From contig BPQB01000071.1 of the NCBI GenBank assembly GCA_019973155.2, forward strand, positions 1 to 64,000: a DNA stretch of 64,000 nucleotides, given 5' to 3'. Positions 12,334 to 24,493 of the stretch are shown in pieces (position 1 is the stretch's first letter; every line of letters begins with the position of its first letter). Under the pieces are notes generated by a model. That model was not told the DNA's origin. It worked only from the letters and a program-made list of their open reading frames with translations, and did no database searches. Made by a program: the position numbers and the translations under genes. The stretch comes from Phanerochaete sordida (Eukaryota; Basidiomycota; Agaricomycetes; Polyporales; Phanerochaetaceae).

Positions 12334-15137
12334 TCACTGCTTGTATGCGGCGCCAACAGAGTCGCTGACCCCGGCGCGGCGGTCCCTGAGGAGGTACGTG
12401 TCCTGCGTGTACGCACTCGTCATCTCGCGCCGGGCCGCGTTCAGCCTCTTCCTCTGGCCGTCCTCGCCTTCCTCGCTGATGGCGCGCTTCGTGCCGCGCG
12501 GCTGCGCGTCGAGCACGCTCTGCATCTCCTCTTGCTGCTGCGCGAGCATGACCGGGTTCCGCGCGAAGCGGAGCCAGTGCCCGCGGAGGCGCGAGTACTT
12601 CGGGTCCGCGAGCGCGTCGACGAGCAGCGCGAGCTTGTCGTGGACGCGGCCCGCGGTCGCGGAGGCGAAGGTGATCGGGCCCGGCCGCTGCTCGACCGTC
12701 TCGTACTGCTCCACGAGCACCTCGCGGAACTCGTCGAAGACGTCGCAGATGAGCCGCAGCTGCGGGTGCTGGTCCCAGAAGCAAGAGGAGAACGAGTTCG
12801 AGGGCTGGATGACGTTGCAGCGGAAGCTGCGGTCGTAGAACAGCTTCGCGGCCAGGACCCTGCGCGCCTTGAGATATTCCTCCCACTGGGCATCGCTAAC
12901 CGTTTTCGTGTCGTTGAAGCGAGAGAGCACAGAGCAGGTGACGATGTAGAGGCCCAGCCACAAGACGGATTCGAGGTCGTGCAAAGGATTATGGCGGAAT
13001 ATTCTCGCGCCGCGCTGCTGGACCACGGGAAGGAGATCGTCGTCGTTATGCCCGTCCTCAGGCTCGTCGTCGCTGCTGCTCTCGTCAAATACGATATACT
13101 TGGCATTCGGGGTCTGGGTTTCGGGCTCGTCGTCGCTCGGTCCTTCGTCATCGTCCGTGCTGTCCTCTTCTTCCGGGATGTCGGGAAGAGTAATCCGGGA
13201 TGAGGAAGCCCGGGTAGTCTTGGACGGTCGCCGGTCGTACCTGTACTCCCTGAGTTCGACCTCTGTTGCCATGAAGAACAAAGTTCCCTAAATGATAGGA
13301 ACCCCGTGAGTCAAGCACACTCATGATCGCACGCAGTTTTGAGACGCACCGTCCGAATATTGTGCGTCGAATCGTCTGTCTCTCTCTTCGCGTATTCGAC
13401 GTCTGCCAATTTCGCGGTGTTTGCAACGACAAGTATGTTCCCAGAACTGATATCGCGATGGACCCAGCCGTATTTATGGAGTATTTTGAGAGCTGGTAGA
13501 ATGTGCGACAGATTGTGAGCATAAGGTTCATCCATACAAATAATAGAGCGCACCTTTGATCACCTGCCCAAGAGCTGCGAACGCATGGGTGAATGTCCCG
13601 ACCTCCATGATCGTTGTCCCCATCTGCTTGAAGATGACGCGGTGATGGACCTTGCGATGGTATACGACGTGCCGCTTGGATGCGCGTTCGGGGACCGCAG
13701 GAGCGTCGACTAGAGGGCGTGGATCTTCTTGGGCCTGCTTGTTCGCATCAAGATCCTTCTTCACCGGAACGGTCTCCTCCCAGACAGGGATCATCCCACG
13801 GCGCAGGACAGAGTGCGTGTCGTCGGGCACACCCTCGACCAGGACGTCCGCCGAGTCGTGCACGGTGAGGAGGTGCGGCTTGAGGCGCTTCCAGTCGCGC
13901 TTTTTCGTCACAGAGGCGCGGATGTCGTCGAGAATCTTCGCCTCCCTGGGTCTGTCTTGGTCGACCCACGAGTCTTTGAGGACCAGACTCGGGCCGGTCT
14001 CGGTGCCGCCGCACTTGTCCAGCTCGCGCACCTCCCAAACGCGCGTCCCCCGCCCGCGCGGGGACTCGGCACCGATGGCGGAGATGAGACGTTGCGTGCG
14101 GTACCACTTGTCGCCGACGAGTATGTCGTACTGGACGCCGCCGTGCGCGTCGGGGCTGGGCTGCCGAACGATGGTGCTATCGAGGCCCAGCTCGTGAGGC
14201 TTCGCCCACATGATGCGGATGAAGAACGACACGAGGCGCTTTATGGCCTATGGACGCAGTCAGCACATTTGTCTTGGAGCGAGTCGAATATGGGGAGCTC
14301 ACCGTTGTGAAGTCGCGCTCAGGGAAGGACACGAAGATGTCCGAGCGGCTCATGAACCATAGACGCATGCGAGTGTTTTCGATGGAAAATCCGAAGACGA
14401 AGCGGCGTCGAGCGTCTTCTCGCATGATGTGCGTGAGCGACCATAGTATCTGCGTTGCGCTCTGGAATGGAGTACTCATGAGCGATCAAGTAAAGGCGCA
14501 CGCGATGCAGCGGACGTACCTCGTTCACGTCCTTGGCCGTGTCCTTGAGCTTGTACTCAGACGGCACGATGATATTGCACCATCGATGAGGAAATTCCTT
14601 GAGTGCTCCGGGTTCCAGGTTGTCCATGAAGTAGCCGTCGGGTTTCGACTTGTTCGTTCTCGCCTCCGACCTGGGCACGTTCTTCGGGCGGGACCTGTAC
14701 TGGACAGTCATCTTCGTCTTGTGGTCATAGGCTCTTGTGACTGCGGTGATGATGTCCGATATCACCTCGAAGACCCCGTCTTCGTCATGCGCCCTACTGA
14801 ACGACGCCGGTGGCCCTTGGGCGAACGCGCTCCAACAATCCCGACCGTGTACAGGGACCACTGCGGAGTTGGCTCTCAGCTTCTTGATGATACCTTCAAT
14901 CGTAACACCAGTCTTGAGTCGCAGAGGAGGGAGGAGCGCGTTTTCGAAGTAGTCCCACTCGACCTGAGGAACGTGTTCCTGCAGATCTGCGAGCATGCCG
15001 CCGCGGTTGGCGTCGGTTGCCAGATTTGCAGGCTCGCTCATGGCATACTTGTGGGTGACAGGAGTTTCTTTAGTGTTAGGAGGCTTAGATGCAGCTGAAC
15101 GCAGCGGCGTACGTGGGACCGAGTCTGAATCGGCCAT
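12334..15137 (-). CDS. FunK1-type protein kinase, tandem copy B
   Basis: Full-length FunK1 kinase of about 800 residues, paralogue of copy A with the same exon plan. Visible blocks: VPQVEWDYFENALLPPLRLK, VHGRDCWSAFAQGPP, ARRRFVFGFSIEN, KWYRTQRLISAIGAE, VLKDSWVDQDRPREA, VHHRVIFKQMGTTI, catalytic loop HRDISSGN, LADVEYAKR, a shorter acidic linker than copy A (EEEDSTDDDEGPSDDE), FRHNPLHDLESVLW, and a basic tail. All core catalytic residues are kept. The start at 15137 lies about 40 bp downstream of a TATA box and matches copy A. Substrate and pathway are unknown for this family, which is expanded in mushroom-forming fungi. Confidence 0.88.
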
Positions 15138-15704
15138 GATGTGGGGTGTGTTGGTGACCCGCACCTGGCGACGCTCGTTTTATAACACTCTGTACGAGTG
15201 GCCATTGTTACGTTCTAAAGCGCGGTGATATGAAGACGAAGTGGCCTGAATGGCGTGGAGGTGGCCTGAAAGTCGTCGTGGGCGAGAGGAACAAGGGACG
15301 CGCCGAACTTGCGTTGCCAAAAAGGGAAGTTGGAGGTTTCAACTCCGACAAGCAGCCCTAACTTCACGCGTGCTGCCACACGCCCTTTCATGAGCATGTC
15401 TCACTTTCATAGCCTCGCACGCTACGCGCTTTCATCGACATTTCCGAGGCAGATCTTTCCGCCGCTACAGAGGAGCAGTGGCCGCAAACTTGAAGTGGCC
15501 GTTCCGGGGCACACCGACCACACAAATTCGAATAAAACTCTATGTAGATCCTGTGGGAGAGTGAAGGCAAAGTTTCAATCATAGAATTAATTCTTTTGAG
15601 CCACGGGAGCTGTGAAAGATACACAAAGAGGTCAGAAGCTTCGGCCTAGGTCACCAGGAGCCGTGCCCCGCTCGATTTCCAAATCAGGACATATCCCGCT
15701 TTTG
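15138..15704. other. divergent promoter region FunK1-B / DAD2
   Basis: Holds the FunK1-B TATA box and the shared block at about 15258-15298. The part next to DAD2 shows no clear TATA box. An in-frame ATG at 15612 could extend DAD2 by 31 residues. Confidence 0.5.
15178..15184 (-). promoter_or_regulatory. TATA box of FunK1-B
   Basis: TATAAAA on the minus strand, about 40 bp upstream of ATG 15137. Confidence 0.55.
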
Positions 15705-16298
15705 ATGCGCCCGACGCCACCACGCCCCGCCCATCCGAATGCAGGTCGCCCACGTTCCCACGGGCCAGGCTTGCCTTCCCCCCACCACAAGCGCGCGACC
15801 CGCCCTGTGCATGCCCCGTCGGCGACGATGATGCGCCAAAGCATGGCCCCAATGCGCCAGTCGCACATCCCGGCACAGCCTCCGAACGCCGCCGCGCTCG
15901 CCAAGCTCGCGGAGAAGAAGAAAGAGTTCGAGGCCGTCGCTGCGCTCGAGCGCGGCAGCGCCAAGTTTCTGAAGCGAATGGAGGACCTCGGAGACGACTT
16001 TGATGTCATGGCAGATGCGGGAACAGGTGTGGATTACCTGCTGGTGCTAGCACTCGGCCTGGCAGCTCATGTCGCGTCAGTTTGCGGCGAAGTTCTCGAA
16101 CAATGGCCTAACATGTTCAGGATCCTGAACCTCTTCCGTGCGTCCCACTCAACCTTTCATAGCACCTCGTACTGATGAACGCCTCCAGTCATGTCACGCG
16201 AGAGAAGCTCAGAACTTGAGTCGGCCGCCCAGGAGCCAGCTGGGGAGCGGCTCGTGCGCGTGCCCATCGAGGAGCTGCAGCCGTCCACCGAGCCATGA
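15705..16298 (+). CDS. DAD2: DASH/DAM1 complex subunit Dad2
   Basis: Kinetochore protein that, in fungi, is part of the DASH ring coupling chromosomes to spindle microtubules. Three exons (15705-16026, 16081-16137, 16189-16298) give 162 residues. After a Pro-rich disordered N-terminus of about 60 residues comes the Dad2 helical core: LAEKKKEFEAVAALERGSA, FLKRMEDLGDDFDVMADAG, then across the first intron GEVLEQWPNMFRILNLF, and finally an acidic tail with RLVRVPIEEL. Both introns have GT/AG ends and keep the frame. Residue 1 could instead be the ATG at 15612. The stop lies 81 bp from the stop of the opposing SCYL1-like gene. Confidence 0.88.
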
Positions 16299-16379
16299 GG
16301 AGCTCCACGCGATAAATTACGTGTAACAACCAGTCCGTCCGCATACTACTAAGATAGAAATGACCATGATACCCCACTA

Positions 16380-19300
16380 TCACTTCGTCGCCGCGTGCTT
16401 CTTCTGCTCCTTCAACGCCGCGATGCGCTGCGAGCAGACATCAGCCAACATACACCTGACGCGTCGACAACCGGCAACTGACCTGCTTCCGCTCCTCCTT
16501 CCGCCGCGCCATCTCCGCCGCCTTCTCCTCTTTGCTCATGGCCGACGCGGCCGGCGCTGGCGACGCGCCTCGGCTGTGCACGGGGTCCGGCTTGCTCGTC
16601 TCCGCGAGCGTCGGCGAGCGCAGCGAGGCCGGCGACTGCACGCGTGCCTGGGGCGTCGCGGCCCTGCTCGGCGTCGCGGTGAGCGTCGAACCCCAGTCGT
16701 CTGCGTCTGCGCCTCGGTCAGCACACAGAGGTCTCAGCACAAACTCATCCTTACCATTCGACGATAGTGATGCTGCATGCCCCGCCCCCTGGATGCCCAG
16801 CCCGACCGCCACAGGCGCGGGCGCGGTCTCGAACGCACTCCAGTCGTCCGCATCCGCATTCACATCCATGAGGTCGTCGCTCCCCCACGGGTTCGCGCCC
16901 GCCTCCTCCTGCGCCGCCTCCGCGGCGGCCTCCTCCGCCCACTCCGCGGGCATGTGCGCGCCCGCACTCGCAAGCGGCTTCGCGCTGCCGAGGCGCATGC
17001 CCTTCCCTCCCGCACCAGCGCCCGCGCGCGCGCCTCCGAGGGTCGCGGCGGTCGGCACGGCGGGCGTCGAGTGCGCCGGGGCGAGGTCCGCCCAGGGCGG
17101 GCGCGCGTTCGCCGCGGCGGCGCTGCCCGGCGGCGCGCTCGTCGCGCGGTCGATGTCGCCCGCGGCAGCGCCCGAAACGGCGCTCATCGTGCTCTGGAGG
17201 TCTGCGGGCGCGAGCTGGGCGGATGTCAACGCCGGTCAGTGTGCAGTGGGTGAGGAGCGCGGGTGGCGGGTGGCGCACCTTCTTGCCGATGGAGGACAGC
17301 GCCCAGCCGGCGAGTGCGCCGGCGGCGCCGGCTGCGGAGTTGACGAGGGTCGTTTGGCTGCCGCCGGGCGACGTCTGTTGCTGGAATATCGACGGGATCT
17401 CGGTCTCGGGCGCTGCTGTGTCCGGCTGGTGCGGCGTTAGTTCACAGACGCGAGCGGGAGGACAGGGCGCACCATCGCGGCCGCGTGCTCCTCGAGCTTC
17501 TTCACGAAGAGCTGCATCGCCTTGAACGCCTGGTCGCGCACGAGCCTGCGCATGCGTCAGCACTTCCGTGTTGGGTGTGCGGCGGCGGTACGTACTTCTC
17601 CTTGTCGACGAGCGCGAACGCCATGTTCGGGATGACGCGCGTCGCGAGCTCCTCGGTCTCGAAGCACTCGAGCGTCGCCATGAGCGCCATGAGGCCCGCG
17701 ACGCGGCAGTGCACGAACGGGTCCTTGAGCGCGCGCGCGAACGCGGGCACGAGCACCTTGCGCTTCGTGTGGTGGCCCAGCGCGGGCCCGAGGCGCCCGA
17801 GGAGGATGCACGTGTTCGTGCGGATGCTCGCCTCGCCGTCGCCCTGCATGCGCGCGAGGAAGCGCAGGAGGTCGTTGTTCAGGATGCGCTCGCTGAACTT
17901 GTCCGCGACGGCGATGATTGCGCGCACGGTCGCCTCGCGGATCACGGGCACGGTGTCGTTGAAGCCGGTTTGCTGCAGGCCGTCAGCATGAAGACACGAG
18001 CAGGCGAGAGAGAGGAGCGCGGGACGCGTACGAGGTTCGGCCAGATCTTGTCGCTGACCGTCTTCTTGTCCAGCTTGTCCGCATACTCGGGCAGGTGGTC
18101 GAGCAGCGCCATGCGCGTCCCGCGGTCGGGGCTCGCGAAGAGCTTCACGATGTGCACCGTGATCGTCGCGCCGTAGTCCTCGGGCGGGACGTTCTTGCCG
18201 AGCTGCAGCACCAGCGGCAGGATCGACGCCGCGCTCGCGCCGCCGAACTCGAGCGCCGACGCCAGCGAGGGCAGCACACGGTACGACGCGAACTCGGGCG
18301 GGAGCGAGGCGGCGGACTCCTTCAGGATCCTGCACAGATGTCAGCGAGCGCGTGTTCGGCAGGCAGGGTCCACTTCACTTCAGCAATGAAGCCTTCTCGG
18401 CCTCGCTCGCGATGTTGAAGCTGTCTAGTCCCGCGCAGACCTTCACAAGTCGGTTTGTGGCGAAGAACCCCGAGCCTTCGCCCGCGGTCTCGGCCATGCC
18501 GAGCTCGAGGAAATGCTTGGGCGACAGGCGCGGCTTCGGGTTAGGGTTCAGCAGCCGTTTGTACGAAGGGAACACCGACATCGGTATGGAGGCACGTGAG
18601 GACGGCGCGGGCGGTGGATGTGGCGGCTGCGCAGTGGCGGGAAGTGGATGCGAGGGATTGAAGGCAAAGTGTATGAGCAGTCCGAGAGCGTGGGCATCTG
18701 CTGCTGAGACAGGATTCCTGGCCGTATGTCAAGACATGGACGAGGATAGACAGGCGGACCGTACTCTTTCACCGCGGACCATCCACCCTTCTTGATTTCG
18801 GGCGACGCATACGTCGAGGCATCGGGTAGCAGGCTCCCCATGGTCTGGTGGAAACACATATATTGGTCTTGGTATGCAGTACATGGCGGTAGCTACGCAC
18901 ATATAGAACAGCGGCATCATCTTTCGGACTGCTCAGCACCTCGAACCCACCCAGTTTCCACTCGCCAGACGGGGAGATGAACACGGAGTCGACACGCACG
19001 TTGCCATGCGTTGAGGCACACGATTCGTTCACGAACGCGAGGGCTATCTACGGACACGACGGGGATCAGCACGAAAGACGACGCAGAGTGGTCATAGACG
19101 TACTGAGATCCTGTGGATACCCCATAAGAGCCAGTCCTCCTTCTCCTGCGCGCTCTTCGACGCGCGGTCCTGTATCGCAGCAGCCAGTGGGCGGACGCGC
19201 TCCGTCATGATATAGACGGTGGTGTCCGTCTCAACAGCATCCAGGAACTTGAGCACGTCCGGGTGGCGCACAGTGCGGAGCTTTCGCAGGGCGTTCTTCG

Positions 19301-19571
19301 CGAGGGGTAGATACGTCCGCTTCCCGGGCAGGTTCGCGTCGAACTCGAAGACGGAGATCGCGCTTCCGTCGTCCTAGACCTCAGACTCAGGCGGGTCAGC
19401 ACCAACGAGCGAAGCTGGGGCACCTACACGCTTCGTTCCTTCGTATAGCGTCCATATAGACTTGCCCTCGAACGACGTGACCTTGGCCCCAAGCGAGAAC
19501 GGGAGAGTGAGCCCGGACTTCTGCACAAGCGTAGACACCGCGGCGGAGCCGAGGTTCCTCAGGTAGTCCAT
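16380..19571 (-). CDS. SCY1-like (SCYL1/Cex1) pseudokinase with HEAT repeats
   Basis: Family role: kinase-dead scaffold in tRNA export and COPI/Golgi traffic (yeast Cex1, animal SCYL1). The N-terminus MDYLRNLGSAAVSTLVQKSG is diagnostic. The exons run on through WTLYEGTKR, a 57-nt intron containing the stop at 19375, DDGSAISVFEFD, and LPLAKNALRKLRTVRHPDVLKFLDAVETD. The catalytic loop is degenerate (THGNV in place of HRD, GGFE in place of DFG), as expected for the family. Next come PEIKKGGW, HEAT-type helices (PEDYGATITVHIVKLFASPDRGTRMALLDHLPEYADKL; IREATVRAIIAVADKF; TNTCILLGRLGPAL) and a long Ala/Pro-rich tail with NPWGSDDLMD and DDWSAFE motifs. It ends in a Lys/Arg-rich coiled segment (KEEKAAEMARRKEERKQ, then RIAALKEQKKHAATK), resembling the dibasic end of SCYL1. 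Length about 850-900 residues. Confidence 0.9.
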
Positions 19572-21122
19572 GCTGGACGAGATGCGAGGTGGGTGGATTG
19601 AGGAAGAGTTCCAGGAAGCCCAGTCGCGCAGAGGGAGAGTCTAAGTAAGAGAGGGCGGCGCAGCTGGGTGCGAGAGTGGTGGCGGTCGTCCGCAGACCTG
19701 TAAGCGACCGCAGCGGACACGTCGCATCTCTTCCTCCTGCCACGACCATGCGCCCCAGCCCCAGCAGCTTGCTCGCGTCCAGGCACACCATATCGCGGAT
19801 GCTACTGCGCTTGCTCTTGCTCTAATCTGGATATCCTACGGACTTGGATGAAATGGACTATATGCACCAAACCTCTCCGAATGGCCATAAAGCCTCGCTC
19901 GGTGAAGGTGAAAGCAGTCATTCCTATCCACCTGAGAAAAACGTCATCGCATATGTCACTTCAAACCATCTCAATCTCTCGTCTTTTCAGCGATGCGAGG
20001 GTGTCTATGTCTACGCCACCTCCGAAGTCTGGATCAGGCCGCCTAAGACCAGACGTCCTGCCTCTCAGCTCTGCTAGCTACCTAGAATCTTGGTTCCACA
20101 CGCAGATTCATGACTACTTGACCCATCGTAGTGAGCGAGGCCCCATGCAAACTTTATCTTCTGTTCTTGCGGAGCCACGCCCCTTCGTGTGCTGCTGTTT
20201 CGACCAAGACAAGTCTTCATGGTGAGTCTCAACTCGCCCATAAGACTTTCATCACTCATGGGGACTGGTAGAAGACGCTTCTGTGTTGAGTTAAATAGAT
20301 AACCAACGAGATTTGACCTCGTCAAGTTCTCACTGCGCAACGTTCGCGGTCAGGCTCGTGATATGCCGATGCCGTGTCGCCAGGTACGACACGTAGTTCT
20401 ACGTCGATTGCATAGTATCTACGTGGTTCATTTTCTGCTGTTTCTACTACCCGTTGCTCACAATGAAGGAGACTAGACCTCGCCACATAGCATGTGCTGC
20501 TACATGCGTTGAGGACTGTCCACACAAGGCTATCCAACACGAACTTACCGCCATGGCGGGAGACTTCGCTTGTCCATCAGAATACGCTCTGCTGCTGCCC
20601 AGCCGTCCCACGGACATATCGAGCGTGGTATGTAGGTAGGAATCGTGGCTGGATGAGCCGGAATACTAGGGGTCGCCCTCGGAAAGCCGCGCGGGCGGTG
20701 GTAGGTCATGATCCTGACAATTATACCACCCTCCACAGACCAGTGACGGATCCTTTGTTCACTTCTCGCTCGTGCTGACCTTGCGTTTCTCCCCTTCAGG
20801 TCCGGGAAGCTCATGTCTGACTGATGTTTGGTAAGTTCGGGCGGTCATGAACAATCTTGCATACAAAAACTGATGGTGCACACTGAGCAGATGCCTGCCG
20901 TACGCTGACGACGTCCAGCGGCGCATCCACATCGAGTCCCGGGAGCTTCTACCAACCCATTTCTTTATTCGCATACCGCCGTAGTGGCGTCGACGCGGAG
21001 GCCATCGCTGCCGATGACAGCACCGATCTCACGTGGGTGGATATGTGAGGATATAAGACTGGCTCTGCGCACCGTCACAACTATCTAGCAGCTAATCTCG
21101 CAGCTGACGTCTTTCCCCTACT
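19572..21122. other. 1.5 kb intergenic region
   Basis: No gene supported. The short frames here have no recognisable composition or family. It holds the SCYL1-like promoter on the left and the SDR1 TATA box at 21052 on the right. Confidence 0.5.
21052..21058 (+). promoter_or_regulatory. TATA box of SDR1
   Basis: TATAAGA 71 bp before ATG 21123, in the same relative place as boxes before the two paralogues. Confidence 0.5.
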
Positions 21123-22514
21123 ATGTCCGAAAAGACGTCTACCGGAGCTGGACGCCTGCGCGGCAAGGTTTGCATCGTGACTGGTGCAGGCACTCTGCGC
21201 GGCATAGGGTACGCCACCTTGAACTTGATTATCTGAGGCAACGCTTAGCTCACATGACGGACAGGTGGACGACGATCTTGCGGTTTGCAGACGAGGGTGT
21301 GCAGCATGCCGTCCTTTACGAGTCGCTGAACCAAGTGGTTCGCACAGGTATTCGGCACGTGTACGCCGTGGATCTCAATCCCACGAATTTTGGCGTCCTC
21401 CGCGAGACGTTCGAGGAGATGTATCCTGCCTCTAATGTATGACCTTCCCTGAGCACGGCACGGACAGCAACTCAAGTCAGCCAGATTACATTTGTGCAGG
21501 GAGACGCTACCAACGAGAATGTAATCAAGAGTCTTTGCGATCGCGCCCTGGAAGAGACCGGCCGCCTAGACATTTTCTTTGCGAACGTGAGTCAAATAGC
21601 ACATCACTCCGCTTGCTGCTTGAAACTCAAATATTATTCGTACTGGCACAGGCCGGAACTTTTGGTTCGCAGTCACCTTCGTACGATCAGACTCCTCTCG
21701 CGGATTTTGTGGAATGTTTGAGGGTCAATGTGGGCTCGTACGTCTGTATCCTACCCCTTGCAGAGCTGCCCGCTGATACTCCTCCCAGTGCATTCCTCGC
21801 TCTCAAATACGCGTCGTCCGCGATTGCCAAGACTAACGAAGCCAGCGGAAAGCTTGATGCAGGTGGTAGCATTATCCTCATGGGGTCGAGTGCGTGCTAT
21901 CCTCTACCCTACCCTGGTTTGCCGAAAGTGGCGAGCTAATGCCGTTGACTTCTAGACTCTGGGCTGAGGGCTAACAGCACGCCCGTAGAATGTGAGATGA
22001 TCGTCTTCCTCTGTACTCATTCTCTGATGTCCAGCGAACCGGACGTGTAGATGGTGCTAGCAAAGCTGCGTGAGTCATTTCCGGTGTTACTGCTCTATCC
22101 CTCTAATCCATGCTCGTCTAGGGTCCATCACTTGGCAATGAGTGGTGCATACCACAACAACAACCGCGGCACAGGTGTACGTGTCAATGCCGTCTTTCCG
22201 GGCCCAGCGGGGACGGACTTCTTGCCAGCTCCTTTCCAGGCGTACGTCGCGAAGCGGCCTGATCTGTTCTGCAGTCCAAGCGGTGCGTACCACTCCCTTT
22301 CCTCCGATGGGGTCTCACGGCGGCTTACTGCTATCACCACATGCAGCTATCGCGAACACGGTCCTGTTCATGGCCTCAGGTGCGCGCTTTGCTCCCAATC
22401 GAGAGCATTAGCTTATACTCTAAGGCAGATGAGTCTGCCTTCATCAACGGCACGACCATCACTTTAGATAACGGGGTCACGAATGGCTACTTCTTGGAGA
22501 GCCTACTCGACTAA
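21123..22514 (+). CDS. short-chain dehydrogenase/reductase, tandem copy 1
   Basis: NAD(P)-dependent Rossmann-fold oxidoreductase of about 280 residues in roughly nine exons; substrate unknown. Visible: GKVCIVTGAGTLRGIG (nucleotide-binding TGxxxGxG), VYAVDLNP with an Asp at the end of strand 2 that favours NAD(H), GDATNE, FFAN joined across an intron to AG (NAG motif), ALKYASSAI, IILMGSS (catalytic Ser), and Y-G-A-S-K formed by splicing the T at the end of one exon to AT of the next (Tyr/Lys pair). Then NAVFPGPAGTDFLP and a C-terminal DESAFINGTTITLDNGVT. The catalytic set is complete. The splice structure around 21890-22070 has two small exons and is the least certain part. Confidence 0.82.
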
Positions 22515-23023
22515 TGCTGTACAGTTCCAACGTGAATCGCTCAATTGACACTTCTCGACCCTGGCACGCGGGTCTTCTCATATATGCCCGTCAATTGTAG
22601 TCAATGAGCCATCATAAGCGGCCACAATTGTCCCGCACGATAAGTATCTGACTGATAGGCATCCTCATACAGTACAACCATGTACGTACTCGTGACCCAC
22701 TTCCTCAGCCCCATCTAGGCATGCCTGAGGTTTGCGCGTCGCCTGGACACGTCGAGCTGTCGGATTGTCCACGAAGCAGGCTGCTACCATTTAATGAGAA
22801 GCTCCATGGACGTACAGCAACCACGTAATCTCAACACAATCCTCGGCGCGTGGATCATGTCGAGTAATGGCCCTGGTGAGTGCGGAGTCGACCCTTTGCC
22901 GAAGGCTGACGTCCCCTTTGCCTCACTCCGAGTCGGTCGCATTGTACAATATGGGGCCTGGCATCAGGACCCGATATAAGTACGGGTCATCAGGGAGCGT
23001 CAGATGTCAATACCGCAATCGCC
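22515..23023. other. intergenic region between SDR1 and SDR2
   Basis: Nothing recognised except the SDR2 promoter at its right end. Confidence 0.5.
22975..22980 (+). promoter_or_regulatory. TATA box of SDR2
   Basis: TATAAG 49 bp upstream of ATG 23024. Confidence 0.5.
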
Positions 23024-24389
23024 ATGGCTGACAAGACGATCACCAGGCGCGGACGTCTGCAGGGCAAGGTTTGTATCGTCACAGGGGCAGGGTCGCCCCG
23101 TGGTATAGGGTGCGTCATCCACGGTCGATATCACAATGCCCTCTGACCTACAGTCACGGCAAGCTGGTCGACCATCAAACGCTTCGCAGACGAAGGTACG
23201 TGCAACCCTTGAATCCTCGCACTATTGTCACTCTTAAAGCATTGTATAGGCACACGCCATATCTACGCTGCGGACATCAATCCCGCAAACTTTGTCGCCC
23301 TTCGCGAGGCCTTTGAGGAGACATACAAGGACGCCAAGGTCTGCAGCTCTCGCGCCCTTCCTTGGGCAACGTCTGAATCGCGACATAGATCACATTCGTG
23401 CAGGCGGATGCGACCGACGAAAGTGCGATCCAAGGCCTATGCGAGCGAGCCCTGAAGGAGACCGGCCGCCTCGACGTCTTCTTCGCGAATGTAGGCTCTC
23501 GTGAAAAAGCCCTTTACGTGATATAGTTATCAGATATCAGGCCGGTATCTTCGGACCCTTGACACCGTATGACCAGACTCCCCTGCCAGACGTCGTAGAG
23601 TTGCTCAGGGTTAATGTGGGCTCGTATGTCCCTTTTGGCTCCGACCTTTCGATGACATGCTGAAGGCTTCCTCCAGCGCATTCCTTGCAGTCAAATATGC
23701 TTCGACTGCGATGACGGAAGTCAATGAGGCCTCTGGAAAGGTCAAATCAGGCGGAGTAGTTATCTTGACGGGCTCAAGTGCGTCAAGAAAAATTGAAGCC
23801 GACCAAATGCTAAATCAGACGGTTTCAGACTCGGGGTTGTGCGGTAGCAAGACTGGCATGGGATGTGAGTTCCGGTTTTTTCTGAGCGTAATCCTGGAAG
23901 TGAAGCTCACCTTGCTCCCTGAACAGACAGCGCTAGCAAGGCCGCGTACGTATCACTATCATCAACGTAGAATCTTTGCTAAAACGCGAAACCTTAGGAT
24001 CCACAATCTTGCGAAGACCGGAGCATACGAGAACGCCTCCCGGGGTACAGGCGTGCGGGTCAACGCCATCGCCCCAGGCCCCGTGGGGACAGATTTCTTG
24101 CCAGCGCACCTTCAGCCCTATGTCTCCACGCGACCTGATATCTTCTGTGGTCCGGCTGGTAGGTCGCACTTGAAGTCAATGAGAGGGAGATTGCACTTAC
24201 GACATGTACTATCAGAGATCGCGGATGCTGTTCTGTTCTTGGCGTCAGGTAAGCCCATACGTTCATGGGGCGATGGCGTGTGGTGACTTATAACTTTGAA
24301 TAGACGAGTCGATCTTTGTGAACGGTCAGACCGTGGCCGCTGATAATGGTGTTACGGGCGGCTTGTACTTGGAAAAGCTACTTGACTGA
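23024..24389 (+). CDS. short-chain dehydrogenase/reductase, tandem copy 2
   Basis: Paralogue of the genes on either side with the same exon plan and about 280 residues. Visible: GKVCIVTGAGSPRGIG, HIYAADINP (acidic residue after strand 2, so NAD-type binding is likely), FVQADATDESAIQGLCERAL, RLDVFFAN|AG, LRVNVGS, AVKYASTAM, VILTGSS, Y-S-A-S-K (Tyr codon completed across the intron at about 23871-23928), NAIAPGPVGTDFLP, ADAVLFLASG, and FVNGQTVAADNGVTGGLYLEKLLD at the end. The catalytic Asn, Ser, Tyr and Lys are all present. The substrate is unknown and no biosynthetic partner genes flank it. Confidence 0.83.
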
Positions 24390-24493
24390 AGCTACAGAAG
24401 AGAAGTTTATTCTTCGCTAGCTGTCACCAGCGCAGGCGAACATAGGTTTATTACGACATTTGCGCTTTGAAATGCTTGATAACGCACTACCTG

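Larger units (their letters stand above)
12228..15298 (-). repeat. tandem duplication unit, copy B
   Basis: Second copy of the unit at 8231-11312, including the FunK1-B coding region, promoter and 3' flank. The FunK1 relic at 11616-12263 abuts its left edge. Confidence 0.75.

Noticed and set aside
19375..19430. Apparent in-frame stop (TAG) disrupting the Scy1-like gene after GTKR
   Set aside because: It is the AG end of a 57-nt intron starting GTAGGT. Splicing joins GTKR to DDGSAISVFEFD as the family requires.
19848..20225. 125-codon plus-strand frame in the 1.5 kb gap
   Set aside because: Low-information composition and no family match.
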